The notes under the pieces were generated by a model. It was given only the letters and a program-made list of their open reading frames with translations. It searched no databases and was not told the origin of the DNA. This document shows positions 14,151 to 21,846 of a stretch of 64,000 nucleotides of DNA, piece after piece. Source of the DNA: a virus; the IMG/VR virus record IMGVR_UViG_3300042870_001850, positions 19,312-83,311 of that record; one strand, given 5' to 3'. The first letter of the stretch is position 1. Every line of letters starts with the position of its first letter. A program made the translations under genes and the position numbers.

Positions 14151-14474
14151 TTACGAAGATATTCTAGTTGTTGTCTCTATAAAAGAAAGACCAGAAGCGG
14201 CCGTCGCTTCAAGTAAGTACGTTCGGCCTTTATACTTTTCGGCATCAATTATTCTGCCGGGCTTTATTTCTATACTGGTGTTAGAAAAACGCACAACGCC
14301 ACTAGAGAAACGCATAACGCCGTAACCACTTGTAATAGCAACAGCTGAAGAAAATCCTCCAGGAGCTTGGACAGTGTACGTCTTGCCTCGGTCAAGGTAA
14401 ACGCGTTTCACAGAGACTCCAAAGTCAGTGTAAAGGTCTTCTAGGTGTCCCCAGTCATGATTCTCGTGTTCCAT
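14151..14474 (-). CDS. Small beta-rich (cupin-like) hypothetical protein
   Basis: 107 residues, mostly alternating hydrophobic strands (TYTVQAPGGFSSAVAITSG, GVVRFSNTSIEIKPG), which looks like a single small beta barrel. No metal-binding motif is evident. A TAGAAT hexamer six bases before the ATG predicts a leaderless transcript. Function unknown. Confidence 0.5.
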   Translation of the reverse strand: MEHENHDWGHLEDLYTDFGVSVKRVYLDRGKTYTVQAPGGFSSAVAITSGYGVMRFSSGVVRFSNTSIEIKPGRIIDAEKYKGRTYLLEATAASGLSFIETTTRISS

Positions 14475-14480
14475 GATTCT

Positions 14481-14486
14481 ATTCTA
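14481..14486 (-). promoter_or_regulatory. -10 element of a predicted leaderless promoter
   Basis: TAGAAT on the minus strand, six bases before the ATG at 14474. Confidence 0.5.
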
Positions 14487-14540
14487 CAAGATTATGCAAC
14501 TAGAAGTGTAACATTGTATGAATTTGATCAAAACTCGTAG

Positions 14541-14546
14541 TATAGT
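14541..14546 (+). promoter_or_regulatory. -10 element of a predicted leaderless promoter
   Basis: TATAGT, six bases, then the ATG at 14553; divergent from the promoter at 14481-14486. Confidence 0.45.
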
Positions 14547-14552
14547 CTGATT

Positions 14553-14654
14553 ATGAGAAAAAACACGGCAAAAACGTCATCTAACAAGATGAAGCGGGCC
14601 ATCAAAAACAAGAAAAGGATCGCCCAGAAGAAAAATAAGTATCAGCCAGTTTAG
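14553..14654 (+). CDS. Very small basic peptide
   Basis: 33 residues, of which twelve are Lys or Arg (KMKRAIKNKKRIAQKKNK), so it probably binds nucleic acid. It is supported by the six-base-spaced -10 element and by hairpins directly over and after its stop. Too short to assign. Confidence 0.45.
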   Translation: MRKNTAKTSSNKMKRAIKNKKRIAQKKNKYQPV

Positions 14655-14683
14655 GCTGATCAAACCCTTACTGGACAAGGGTT
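14641..14683 (+). terminator. Tandem hairpins ending the small basic gene
   Basis: Hairpin one is ATCAGCC/GGCTGAT (14641-14660, overlapping the stop codon). Hairpin two is AACCCTT/AAGGGTT (14663-14683) followed by ctatt. The second has the form of a weak Rho-independent terminator. Confidence 0.5.
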
Positions 14684-14789
14684 CTATTCATACAGCATTA
14701 ACATTAAAGTTGTATGTTTGCTTTTGTACAGAAAGCCCGGAAACCCTTTGATACCAATGTATTCATCACGAGCCCCCAAGGAGCCAAAA

Positions 14790-15467
14790 ATGATCGTAAT
14801 CGACAGCTTTTTAGATCAAAGCACATACGAAGAGGTTCTTCAAGATCCAATATTCTTTCCAGAATCAATGGGAGACGGAGAAAAGATTGCCGCAGAGCTA
14901 AACTCTTATCACTACGAGCAATCAAGCTGCTACGCTCCTTATATGTTCTGGGACGGCTGGTGGAGAAGTCCGGCGAATACTCTTAAGAAGAGAGTTGTTC
15001 AGTCAATCTGGGAAAATCATCTTAAAGCTCCTCAAGAAGACATTCTTGGCTTTGAGTACTGGACAAGAACATTTGCGGCTGGCCAGTACTTAGATCTACA
15101 TGTAGATGAAGATACTTTTATGTACGAGGAAACAAAAACATTTCAAGGACCATTTGACGGCTGCATCTTCTACGGGGCTGACAACCGTGAAGGCGGATTT
15201 GTAGAGATCCACTCTTCTAGTCCTCAACTGGTCAATGGGGCAGAGCTCGGGCTGGAACGAGAAACTCTTGACAAGGTCCAGTCACCTCTCGAGGATAGAG
15301 AAAGAATTGCCTACCGAGGCAATCGCCTAGTGATCTTTGACACCGGACATGTTCTTCACGCCACAACACCGGCCAAGTCTGGGATACGACAAGTCATGGT
15401 TATAAATGTTTGGCACAGAGACAATCCGCCCACAGCTCTAAGCAAAGGGACTTTTTACTATGAATAG
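14790..15467 (+). CDS. 2OG-Fe(II) oxygenase
   Basis: 225 residues from the ATG at 14790, chosen for its Shine-Dalgarno (aaggag); an upstream ATG at 14718 has none. The metal pair LDLHVDED gives H104 and D106, the distal His is H187 or H190 in GHVLHATTP, and R200 in SGIRQVM is the 2-oxoglutarate contact. The protein is more distant from the 31-45 kb array members. It overlaps the next oxygenase gene by 8 bases, so they act together. Substrate unknown. Confidence 0.75.
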   Translation: MIVIDSFLDQSTYEEVLQDPIFFPESMGDGEKIAAELNSYHYEQSSCYAPYMFWDGWWRSPANTLKKRVVQSIWENHLKAPQEDILGFEYWTRTFAAGQYLDLHVDEDTFMYEETKTFQGPFDGCIFYGADNREGGFVEIHSSSPQLVNGAELGLERETLDKVQSPLEDRERIAYRGNRLVIFDTGHVLHATTPAKSGIRQVMVINVWHRDNPPTALSKGTFYYE

Positions 15468-16101
15468 AGAAATCAAGAACGTTTCGTTGGTCTCGCAATT
15501 AGTGCATGTCACAAAACTAGAAGACATCGATCACGACCAGGTTGCATCAGACATCGAGCTGTATGCTGTTGGGATCAAGCAAGAGTCACCAGAATACGGT
15601 TGGATAAGCAGAGGATTTGTCCAGCACGAGGACCTCGTCATGCCAGTGACACCAGAGATAACAAAGCTCGAATCTGCAATTCTTGAAACTGTCAAGCAAA
15701 TGACAACTCGCGACTACAAAATTGACGACATGTGGGCGGTCAAGCTTGTGAAAAATCAAAGTGTAATCGCGCATAGCCATCATTCAAATTCTCACGTCCA
15801 TCCTGAAGAGTACTATTCAGTCGCGTACTACCCACAAGCACCACAAGGATCTGCTGAGCTTATTTTTTCTGCGAACTGGTGCGGAGTCATGCAGACAAAT
15901 GTGCCAGTGATACCCGAAAAAGGAAAGCTTGTCGTGTTTAATTCGTACATAACACACATGACGGCCCGGCATAGCATTGATGAACCGCGACTAGTCGTAA
16001 GCATGAATTTAGCGCCTGTTGTTCCAAACATCGATCCCAACGCTGACTGGTCAGTTTACTGGAACAGACCCATCATTGACAATCCGAAACTAGTTAAGTA
16101 A
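15460..16101 (+). CDS. 2OG-Fe(II) oxygenase of the phage-associated 2OG-FeII_Oxy_5 type
   Basis: 213 residues. HSHHSNSHVHPEEYYSVAYY (mid-protein) and FNSYITHMTARHS followed by EPRLVVSMNL are the near and far halves of the metal site of this family, which is common in cyanophages and other aquatic phages and often lies by structural genes. The pattern uses His-rich ligands rather than a plain HxD. It overlaps its neighbours by 8 bases upstream and one base downstream. The substrate is unknown; protein or DNA targets have been suggested for the family. Confidence 0.7.
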   Translation: MNREIKNVSLVSQLVHVTKLEDIDHDQVASDIELYAVGIKQESPEYGWISRGFVQHEDLVMPVTPEITKLESAILETVKQMTTRDYKIDDMWAVKLVKNQSVIAHSHHSNSHVHPEEYYSVAYYPQAPQGSAELIFSANWCGVMQTNVPVIPEKGKLVVFNSYITHMTARHSIDEPRLVVSMNLAPVVPNIDPNADWSVYWNRPIIDNPKLVK

Positions 16102-16784
16102 TGAGCGCGAAAAGTGCACGTAAAGAAATCGCTCTTCTCTATGCAAGAGTGTCTACGCAGATGCAAGTCAATGATGGAATGTCACTCGATGCGCAAGAAA
16201 GAGATCTTAAAAGAGCAGCAGAGCACGCAGGTTTTACTGAGTTTGAAATACTGCGCGAAGAAGGTCGATCAGGCAAATCAATCAAAGGACGCCCCGTTTT
16301 AAGTGCGGCTTTAGCTAAACTCGACAAAGGTGAAGCAGCAGCTATCTTTGTTACTCGTATTGACAGACTCGCAAGATCGACTCAAGACTTTCTTAGCATT
16401 GTCGACAGAGCAAACAGCAACAACTGGCGTATTGTAATGCTCGATCTCAATTTAGATACAGCGTCGTACCAGGGAAGATTTGTTGTAACAATCATGAGTG
16501 CACTTGCAGAAATGGAACGCGCTATCATTGCTGAACGTCAAAAAGACGTGCACAGAGACCGCAGAGAAAAAGGAAAGGTTTGGGGTGTTGACCTTGGCTT
16601 AAAGACAAAAGTATCTGCTGAAGTCAGACTGCAAATCTCAGAGTACAGAAGTCTTGGCATGTCGTATGGCAAGATAGCAGAAAAGCTCAATGAAGAGAAT
16701 ATCCCACCGACGCGTGGAGCTAAGTGGTACGCATCGACTATTCACAGCTTGGTGAACAATCTAAAAGACAAAGGATCTATTTAG
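16101..16784 (+). CDS. Small serine recombinase (resolvase/invertase family)
   Basis: 227 residues. ALLYARVSTQ places the catalytic serine at S18, and TRIDRLARS (about 85-93) with the Arg pair completes the active site; the helix ending in EMERAIIAERQ is the E helix. The C-terminal 70 residues form a short recombinase/HTH region (SYGKIAEKLNEENIPPTRGAKWYASTI). The length fits a resolvase or invertase rather than a large integrase. It could resolve genome multimers, invert a segment or integrate; no site is recognisable here. It converges on the next gene with an 8-base tail overlap. Confidence 0.9.
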   Translation: MSAKSARKEIALLYARVSTQMQVNDGMSLDAQERDLKRAAEHAGFTEFEILREEGRSGKSIKGRPVLSAALAKLDKGEAAAIFVTRIDRLARSTQDFLSIVDRANSNNWRIVMLDLNLDTASYQGRFVVTIMSALAEMERAIIAERQKDVHRDRREKGKVWGVDLGLKTKVSAEVRLQISEYRSLGMSYGKIAEKLNEENIPPTRGAKWYASTIHSLVNNLKDKGSI

Positions 16785-17535
16785 ATTCCATTTTCTTGCG
16801 AATCTCTGTTGCAGAAATAGCTTCAATGTCGGCACCAAGCTCTACTTGCTCAATCTTGTAACCAACGTCGCGTCCATAAACAATGTTTGTAATGTTTGGC
16901 ATCATTGTCACAAAAGCATCTGGAAGATCTTCTAAGATTAGCTCTTTCACTCTGGTATACTCAAATGGATCTTTATCGGACACTCCGCCAGTATCTCGTA
17001 CGCCGATAACAACTTGATTGCCACGCTTCTTTGCTTCTTCGTAGAGTGCTCTGTGACCAGCGTGCCACGGCTGGTATCGGCCAAGCATAAGCGTTGTTGG
17101 CGCTTTCCAGCAATGTATCTTCATTAGATTAAAACAAAGATCGCCTTCTTGCTTTACAGTAAGGCCGTTGTTAATCTTTAAGTCGTACTCGTCTATAGAA
17201 AGATCTTGCCACATGCGGTTCGTGTCTTCATAGCGACCTTCGTCAATTCTGTTTACCCAGAACGTGAAGTCGGCTTTGCCAAACACCTTACGAGTTTCTT
17301 TTGTCGGACATACAAAGTCTACAATACATAGCTTATCTTGAGAGCTAATCAAACGCGCAATTGCGCCAAGTCTGCGAGCCTGCTCTAAACGGTCTGTTGT
17401 TGTAAAGCCTAGGTCGCTACTGAGATCAGCACGTACAACATCCGCGTTGAGATGAATTGCTCCGCTTCGAGCTACAAGTTCTTCCGCTAGTGCAGTTTTA
17501 CCTGCGCCCGGCAGACCTACAATTAAAATGATCAC
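16777..17535 (-). CDS. Bifunctional APS-kinase-like and HxGH nucleotidyltransferase protein
   Basis: 252 residues in two domains. The N-terminal half has a P-loop GLPGAGKT (8-15) and NADVVRADLSSDLGFTTTDR, closely following the adenylylsulfate kinase signature, so it would phosphorylate APS to PAPS. The C-terminal half has LGRYQPWHAGH (about 150-160) and ISATEIR (about 241-247), the signature pair of cytidylyl/adenylyltransferases such as NMN or pantetheine-phosphate adenylyltransferases. The nucleotidyltransferase is not a classical ATP sulfurylase, so the combined pathway is unclear. PAPS would be the donor for the sulfotransferase domain at 31987. GTG start with a ggag ribosome site. Confidence 0.75.
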   Translation of the reverse strand: MIILIVGLPGAGKTALAEELVARSGAIHLNADVVRADLSSDLGFTTTDRLEQARRLGAIARLISSQDKLCIVDFVCPTKETRKVFGKADFTFWVNRIDEGRYEDTNRMWQDLSIDEYDLKINNGLTVKQEGDLCFNLMKIHCWKAPTTLMLGRYQPWHAGHRALYEEAKKRGNQVVIGVRDTGGVSDKDPFEYTRVKELILEDLPDAFVTMMPNITNIVYGRDVGYKIEQVELGADIEAISATEIRKKMESK

Positions 17536-17558
17536 TGCTGCTCCAAAGGGACAAGGTT

Positions 17559-17604
17559 GAGTTGGGCGGGCGAATCATTTGCCGTGCCTCGGCCCACCCA
17601 ACTC
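17559..17604. terminator. Long hairpin between oxygenase and kinase genes
   Basis: A 13-bp stem with one mismatch (GAGTTGGG...CCCAACTC at its base) and a 20-base loop. It lies downstream of the minus-strand oxygenase gene and just upstream of the kinase gene. A second hairpin, ACGTCT/AGACGT, sits beside it at 17608-17626. Likely a terminator isolating the two units. Confidence 0.55.
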
Positions 17605-17736
17605 TAAACGTCTCTCTCCCAAGACGTTACACCTATGATTAGAATAGTATCTTGACTTGGCGGCAGAAAGTGTAATTGCCAACAAGATTTATAAATAGAC
17701 GACGGCGGCAGCAACATAGCGTGTCTTTGGTCCTGA

Positions 17737-18489
17737 CTACTTAAAGTAGTACCCACCGGACTCCCATTTGGCATAGCGTTTAGCGTCTTCATCCATGCTG
17801 GAGAAAATAGTAGACGCATCGGGTTGAAGATCTTCTTGATCCTTGTGAGCGTAGTTGTTACAGTAGTGCCCGATGATCGACATGCGAGTTGCGTCTTTCT
17901 TTTGAGGAATAGTTCCACGGTGGACAAGGCGACCGTGCCACACAAGAACATCGCCACGCTTTGCTAAGAAAGTAAAAGTCTCTCCTTTGCGCTTTTCAAT
18001 TTCTTCAAGTAAGTACTCATAAGATCCATAGGTGCCTTCATAGACGTTATCGCCAATGGCATAGAGCTTTGCAAAATCAAGATCCCATAAATGAGATCCA
18101 ATGATTAACTCGAACGGACCAGACTCTGGAGTCACGTCTTCAAGAGCAACCCAAACGCCAATATAGTTTTCTGCAGCGATCTCGTTATCCAGCGCTGAGT
18201 CGTGGTGCCACCCCATCGTCGTTGATGTCCCGTAAGTGCGACTCGAGTGAAGGGCCACTCCTCGGTTGATCTCAGCAAAGACTTCGTGAATGCTTGAGTG
18301 ACAAAGAATATCCATAATCTCCGTATGCTCAAGGTACGAGTCCCACTTATTCCACCCGACAAGAAGACCTTGTTCGTCACGAACATCGCCAACCTCGGCA
18401 TGCCACTTGTCTTCGTACTTCTTTAGAAGCTCTTCAGGTATGGAGTTCTGTAAAACAAAAAATCCATTGTCTTCGTAAAACTTATTCAT
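17737..18489 (-). CDS. PhyH-family 2OG-Fe(II) oxygenase
   Basis: 250 residues. GWHHDSAL provides the HxD pair near residue 95, VHRGTIPQ near 193 the distal His, and ATRMSIIGHY the 2-oxoglutarate Arg, in the same layout as the protein at 3023-3703 (both have SGPFELIIGSHLWD/SGPFSAVPGSHLWD-like cores). It would hydroxylate a small organic molecule. Its start overlaps the end of a small RHH-like gene, so the two are coupled. The 3' side is closed by hairpins. A 17604-17957 minus frame inside it is a shadow. Confidence 0.85.
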   Translation of the reverse strand: MNKFYEDNGFFVLQNSIPEELLKKYEDKWHAEVGDVRDEQGLLVGWNKWDSYLEHTEIMDILCHSSIHEVFAEINRGVALHSSRTYGTSTTMGWHHDSALDNEIAAENYIGVWVALEDVTPESGPFELIIGSHLWDLDFAKLYAIGDNVYEGTYGSYEYLLEEIEKRKGETFTFLAKRGDVLVWHGRLVHRGTIPQKKDATRMSIIGHYCNNYAHKDQEDLQPDASTIFSSMDEDAKRYAKWESGGYYFK

Positions 18490-18661
18490 TAGTTCTCGTT
18501 ATCTCTGTAATAACTTTAATTATAAACTGTTCTACAGTAGTACCAGTGACTGCCGCGGCAGTTTCCATTAAACGGATCTCTTCAGATGTGAGACGAACTA
18601 CAGCAAACTTTTTGCCAGTTTTAGCAGAGCGAAACACAAGGCGGTGTCGTCTAATCTTCAT
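18482..18661 (-). CDS. Small ribbon-helix-helix-like protein
   Basis: 59 residues: a basic beta-like N-terminus (FAVVRLTSEEIRLMETAAAV) followed by a second helix (TTVEQFIIKVITEI), the pattern of RHH DNA-binding proteins related to DUF1778. It overlaps the oxygenase start by 8 bases and lies 7 bases after the primase stop, so all three belong to one minus-strand unit. No toxin-like acetyltransferase partner is beside it, so a toxin-antitoxin role is unlikely. Confidence 0.5.
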   Translation of the reverse strand: MKIRRHRLVFRSAKTGKKFAVVRLTSEEIRLMETAAAVTGTTVEQFIIKVITEITRTNE

Positions 18662-18668
18662 TTAGAAC

Positions 18669-21311
18669 TCACGACCCTCTCGCAAATCTATTTGCAATGC
18701 CCCAGTCGACTTCACCAGTTGGCACAGCTCTAGGCAGCAGCAGTCTGCCTTGAATCTGTGCTCGTGAACCAACACCGTCCACTTCAATACCACGCTCTGA
18801 AATCTTGCGTTGAAACGCAATTTGAGTCATTGGTCGTTCACCACGCTCATCGCTCCACGCGCGATACACTGCGTATAGCGACTTAACAGGAGTGGCAGCG
18901 CCTTCTACTTCTTTAGTTTCTTCGCCCAAGAAGATACCAATGCGGTCTTCGTTTTTTCGATAGATGTCAGATGCTTCGCTAACTGCTTTGCACCAACCTA
19001 AACCATCGCGCGCGCTTGAACCAAGTAGCTTTATTGCACCTTCAACTGCCCATGAAAGTACTGCAGGCAGTCCACCTTCCGGATCAAAGATGTAATGCTT
19101 GAGATCTGGATCTGGACTCTCAGGCACGCACGTAAGAGGAACTGGGCGGATACGACGCCACATAGCATCGTCAGTAATGATTGGTCTGTGGTTAGTTGTA
19201 ATCCAAAGCTTAGCACGCGATTGAAATGTAAAAGGCTTTTCGCCTGGTGATCTTGCTGAGATTTCGCTCGAGCCTGTTAGCTTCTTAATAGAGTTTTCTT
19301 TGATTCGTTCGCCGTCTGGTAATTCGTCAACCCAGACAAATCTACGACCGCGCAGCTCAGCCCAGTGATAAAGATCTGAGCCATGCGATTGCCCATCATT
19401 TTGAGCAAGAATACTAGAATCAAGAGGCCATGCGTATTGCGATGTTCCCATTGCTTTTACGAGAGCTTCGACCAGTGTGTTCTTACCAGATCCAGGAGGA
19501 CCATAGACTAAAAACATCACGTCATAAGTACGTAAACCAGTTAGTGAGTATCCGGCAGCGCGTTGCAACCACTCTTGCAATTCTTTATCGCCGCCAGTTG
19601 CAAAGTCAATAAACTGTTCCCAACGCACATTACGAATTCCAGGATTGTATGCAACAGGCGCACGGCGAGTGATATAAAGATCAGGACGACCTTTAAGTAG
19701 CTCACCTGTTCGCAAGTCAATTACACCATTTGATACGCCCATAAGCGTTTCGTCGCTGTCCCAAGTGTCAACACCTACAAGTACGCGTGGGTCAGATGTA
19801 GCACTTTCTATTGTGCCGTTTATCCGTGAGTTAGATTTTGCTTGCTGAGCCCACTTAATAACTTCTGATTGCTTATCGGCATCGTCAAGATAGTGAACAA
19901 CTTCACTTGCAATAACTGGAGCAACCTTTTTAGAAAGTTCACGCATCTCGAGATTTTCAACATCAGGTTTCCAGTATCCACCGTCCCAGTGAAACCAACC
20001 AAGCCCTGGTGTATATCTAATTGCTGGACCAAAAGAGTCAACCATTCGGCGACCATTGCCAGTGTCAGTAAGTGACCGCTTGCCCGGATCTCCACCTTCA
20101 TCTTCGCTAAGCGCGTCAGGGTCAAGAGGAACATCGATATTATTGAGCTTACTAGCCGCAGCAATAGAATCGCCGTCTTCAACCGACGATTGAATTGTTC
20201 CACCGATTGTTCCAGGGAATGAAGTACTATGCGAAGGCGACTGTTGTTCTAGTTTTGGTTTAGAAGACAGAGATGATTTTGGTTTGCCTAGTGTAGCGCT
20301 TGAAGACCGAGACTCTTCTTGCGACTTGTTGGCCCACTCTTGAAGACCAGGCCAGAGACGTTCTGTTTTTGGATTATCAAGAACAAACTGAATTGCACGA
20401 CGCACGTGCATCAGCAGACTGTTGGGTCCTTCTAGTTCCATTGGCGGACGAACTTTTTCAGCATTGAAACGAATCATCATTGTCTCAACAGCAAGTCGTC
20501 CTGCTTCAGTGTTTACTGGAAACTTATTCGCAAGTGCACAAGCCATTGCGTAAATGTCGATTGCACGTGAACCTTCTTCAATGCCTTCTGAAAGAAGACG
20601 GTCGATATCGACGCGCTCGCCTCCCCACTCCATGCTATCGAGGAATCCCCAATCGCCTTCCGAGTGAGAAGTACCGAGGCGGGCATTTTTCTTGCGAAGA
20701 GAAACTAGTAGTTCTTCCGGCGCTTGAGCAATTTCAATTTCCCAAGGAGCTTTCCCAGGGACCCATTCGTAACAAAGACCAGAAAAGTGTCGTGATGGCG
20801 CAATAAGAACATATCCATTGTGCTTAATGTCAATACCGCCAAGACCAGCTTTCTTTAAGTTGCCAACCAGTTGCTCTGACTCATCGCACTTATAGAATAG
20901 GTGACGGCCGCGCTGAATCTTTCCACCCATGTTGTATTCGCCGGTAATAGCTTCAACTGTCGGTGGCAGTGCGCCTTCAACTAGAGCTTCAAACTTTTCA
21001 AATGAATCAGGGCCACCAGCACGAGGATCAATGTCGATTACAAAGAATCCGCTAGGGCGGCAGAAAACGCTGACATTGCTTTCTGGCGCTACTTCCCACC
21101 AACGAGCTACAGCAGCAGGATCCGAAGTTGCTTGAGTGTTCCATTCGGCGATACTCGGGTGCTTGCCTACGTCTTTTGGTTCGGCATGGGTTCCACCGCA
21201 CGTGCACCGTCCATTGATAATTCCGTAACATGGGAGAATCTGCCAACCCGTGGACGCATACCAGTCTGCTGCGGGGCCAAGTCTGCCTTGCGCTGAATCC
21301 CAAGCGGACAT
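18669..21311 (-). CDS. Prim-Pol primase with SF3 (D5/P4-type) helicase
   Basis: 880 residues. The N-terminal third is a bifunctional primase/polymerase domain, with FFVIDIDP giving D93 and D95 as metal ligands. A Zn-like CTCGG is seen at residues 36-40 and RGRHLFYK downstream. After a low-complexity Ser/Lys linker (about 330-400) comes the D5_N/helicase part with Walker A GPPGSGKNT near 599-607 and WVDELPDG as Walker B, then TTNHRPIITDDAMWRRIRPV, the SF3 motif C and arginine-finger region. It primes and unwinds DNA at phage replication forks. Transcribed away from an operator-containing intergenic region. Confidence 0.9.
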   Translation of the reverse strand: MSAWDSAQGRLGPAADWYASTGWQILPCYGIINGRCTCGGTHAEPKDVGKHPSIAEWNTQATSDPAAVARWWEVAPESNVSVFCRPSGFFVIDIDPRAGGPDSFEKFEALVEGALPPTVEAITGEYNMGGKIQRGRHLFYKCDESEQLVGNLKKAGLGGIDIKHNGYVLIAPSRHFSGLCYEWVPGKAPWEIEIAQAPEELLVSLRKKNARLGTSHSEGDWGFLDSMEWGGERVDIDRLLSEGIEEGSRAIDIYAMACALANKFPVNTEAGRLAVETMMIRFNAEKVRPPMELEGPNSLLMHVRRAIQFVLDNPKTERLWPGLQEWANKSQEESRSSSATLGKPKSSLSSKPKLEQQSPSHSTSFPGTIGGTIQSSVEDGDSIAAASKLNNIDVPLDPDALSEDEGGDPGKRSLTDTGNGRRMVDSFGPAIRYTPGLGWFHWDGGYWKPDVENLEMRELSKKVAPVIASEVVHYLDDADKQSEVIKWAQQAKSNSRINGTIESATSDPRVLVGVDTWDSDETLMGVSNGVIDLRTGELLKGRPDLYITRRAPVAYNPGIRNVRWEQFIDFATGGDKELQEWLQRAAGYSLTGLRTYDVMFLVYGPPGSGKNTLVEALVKAMGTSQYAWPLDSSILAQNDGQSHGSDLYHWAELRGRRFVWVDELPDGERIKENSIKKLTGSSEISARSPGEKPFTFQSRAKLWITTNHRPIITDDAMWRRIRPVPLTCVPESPDPDLKHYIFDPEGGLPAVLSWAVEGAIKLLGSSARDGLGWCKAVSEASDIYRKNEDRIGIFLGEETKEVEGAATPVKSLYAVYRAWSDERGERPMTQIAFQRKISERGIEVDGVGSRAQIQGRLLLPRAVPTGEVDWGIANRFARGS

Positions 21312-21606
21312 CTAAAGATAGCCTTTTTCAGTGATGTCTTCTACTATGCTTATGTCGTTCATGGCGTTACTTTCAGATGGAGAGAGATTGCAAAAAAGCG
21401 TAACGCTGTCAATATAACTTACGACCCTATTGAATGACGTGATGCAGTGCAACTTTTTGTTTTTTCTTACAAGATTTAGGTAGCAATAATACCACAAGAG
21501 TCATGTACAAGGCATGCTGTATGGTGTACTATTTATATTTCAGTACACTGTATAGTTACAGGTACAAGTGACAAACATACTCACACCTACACAGCAGGAG
21601 AATTCT
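21312..21606. other. Divergent regulatory gap
   Basis: 295 bases between the primase gene (minus) and the HTH gene (plus) hold the inverted repeat at 21524-21548 and a TATAGT element at 21551-21556. A 16-residue minus-strand frame ending at 21312 directly before the primase ATG (MNDISIVEDITEKGYL) might be a leader peptide but has only a weak ribosome site. No other gene is supported. Confidence 0.45.
21524..21548. promoter_or_regulatory. Inverted repeat, probable operator
   Basis: GTGTACT and AGTACAC are perfect 7-bp arms 11 bases apart, directly before TATAGT at 21551-21556. The next plus-strand gene encodes a small HTH-like protein, a plausible binder. Confidence 0.45.
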
Positions 21607-21846
21607 ATGGGATCGTTGTTTGACGAAATAAAAGAACAAAAGTCAAAGCAAGGCAACAGATCAAGAATCGCAGAGATTCTAGATTCAATGCCAGACCCAG
21701 ATAGAAAAGATCTACTAAAAGCGCTCAATGATCATAGCATTCCTGCATCAAACATTTCCAAAGCTTTATTAAAGCATGGACATAAGCTAGCAATCAATGT
21801 TATTAGTCGCTATCGTCGTGGAGAATTGACGACGGAAATCAAATGA
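21607..21846 (+). CDS. Small HTH-like DNA-binding protein
   Basis: 79 residues from the ATG at 21607, which has a strong Shine-Dalgarno (caggag); an upstream in-frame GTG at 21568 lacks one. RSRIAEILDSMPDPDRKDLLKALND and then ASNISKALLKHGHKLAINVISRYRRGE reads as a helical domain with a C-terminal helix-turn-helix recognition segment. It may repress its own promoter. The stop overlaps the start of the phosphoesterase gene. Confidence 0.6.
   Translation: MGSLFDEIKEQKSKQGNRSRIAEILDSMPDPDRKDLLKALNDHSIPASNISKALLKHGHKLAINVISRYRRGELTTEIK

Noticed and set aside
14002-14325. Plus-strand open frame opposite the small beta-rich gene
   Set aside because: Overlaps a better supported minus-strand gene with a six-base-spaced -10 element; the N-terminal part covers a promoter and hairpin.
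14790-16101. TET/JBP-type DNA-oxidising dioxygenase as a partner of the C5 methyltransferase
   Set aside because: These two oxygenases do not show the TET/JBP motif order as far as I can tell, and they lie far from the methyltransferase; the hydroxymethylase route is better supported.
17604-17957. Minus-strand frame in the end of the PhyH gene
   Set aside because: Out-of-frame shadow of a gene with a complete metal site; it runs over the terminator hairpins.
18482-18661. Type II toxin-antitoxin module
   Set aside because: The RHH-like gene has no acetyltransferase, RelE-like or MazF-like neighbour.
21312-21497. 61-codon minus-strand frame directly before the primase gene
   Set aside because: Starts at a TTG without ribosome site in an AT-rich gap; only its last 16 codons could be a leader peptide.
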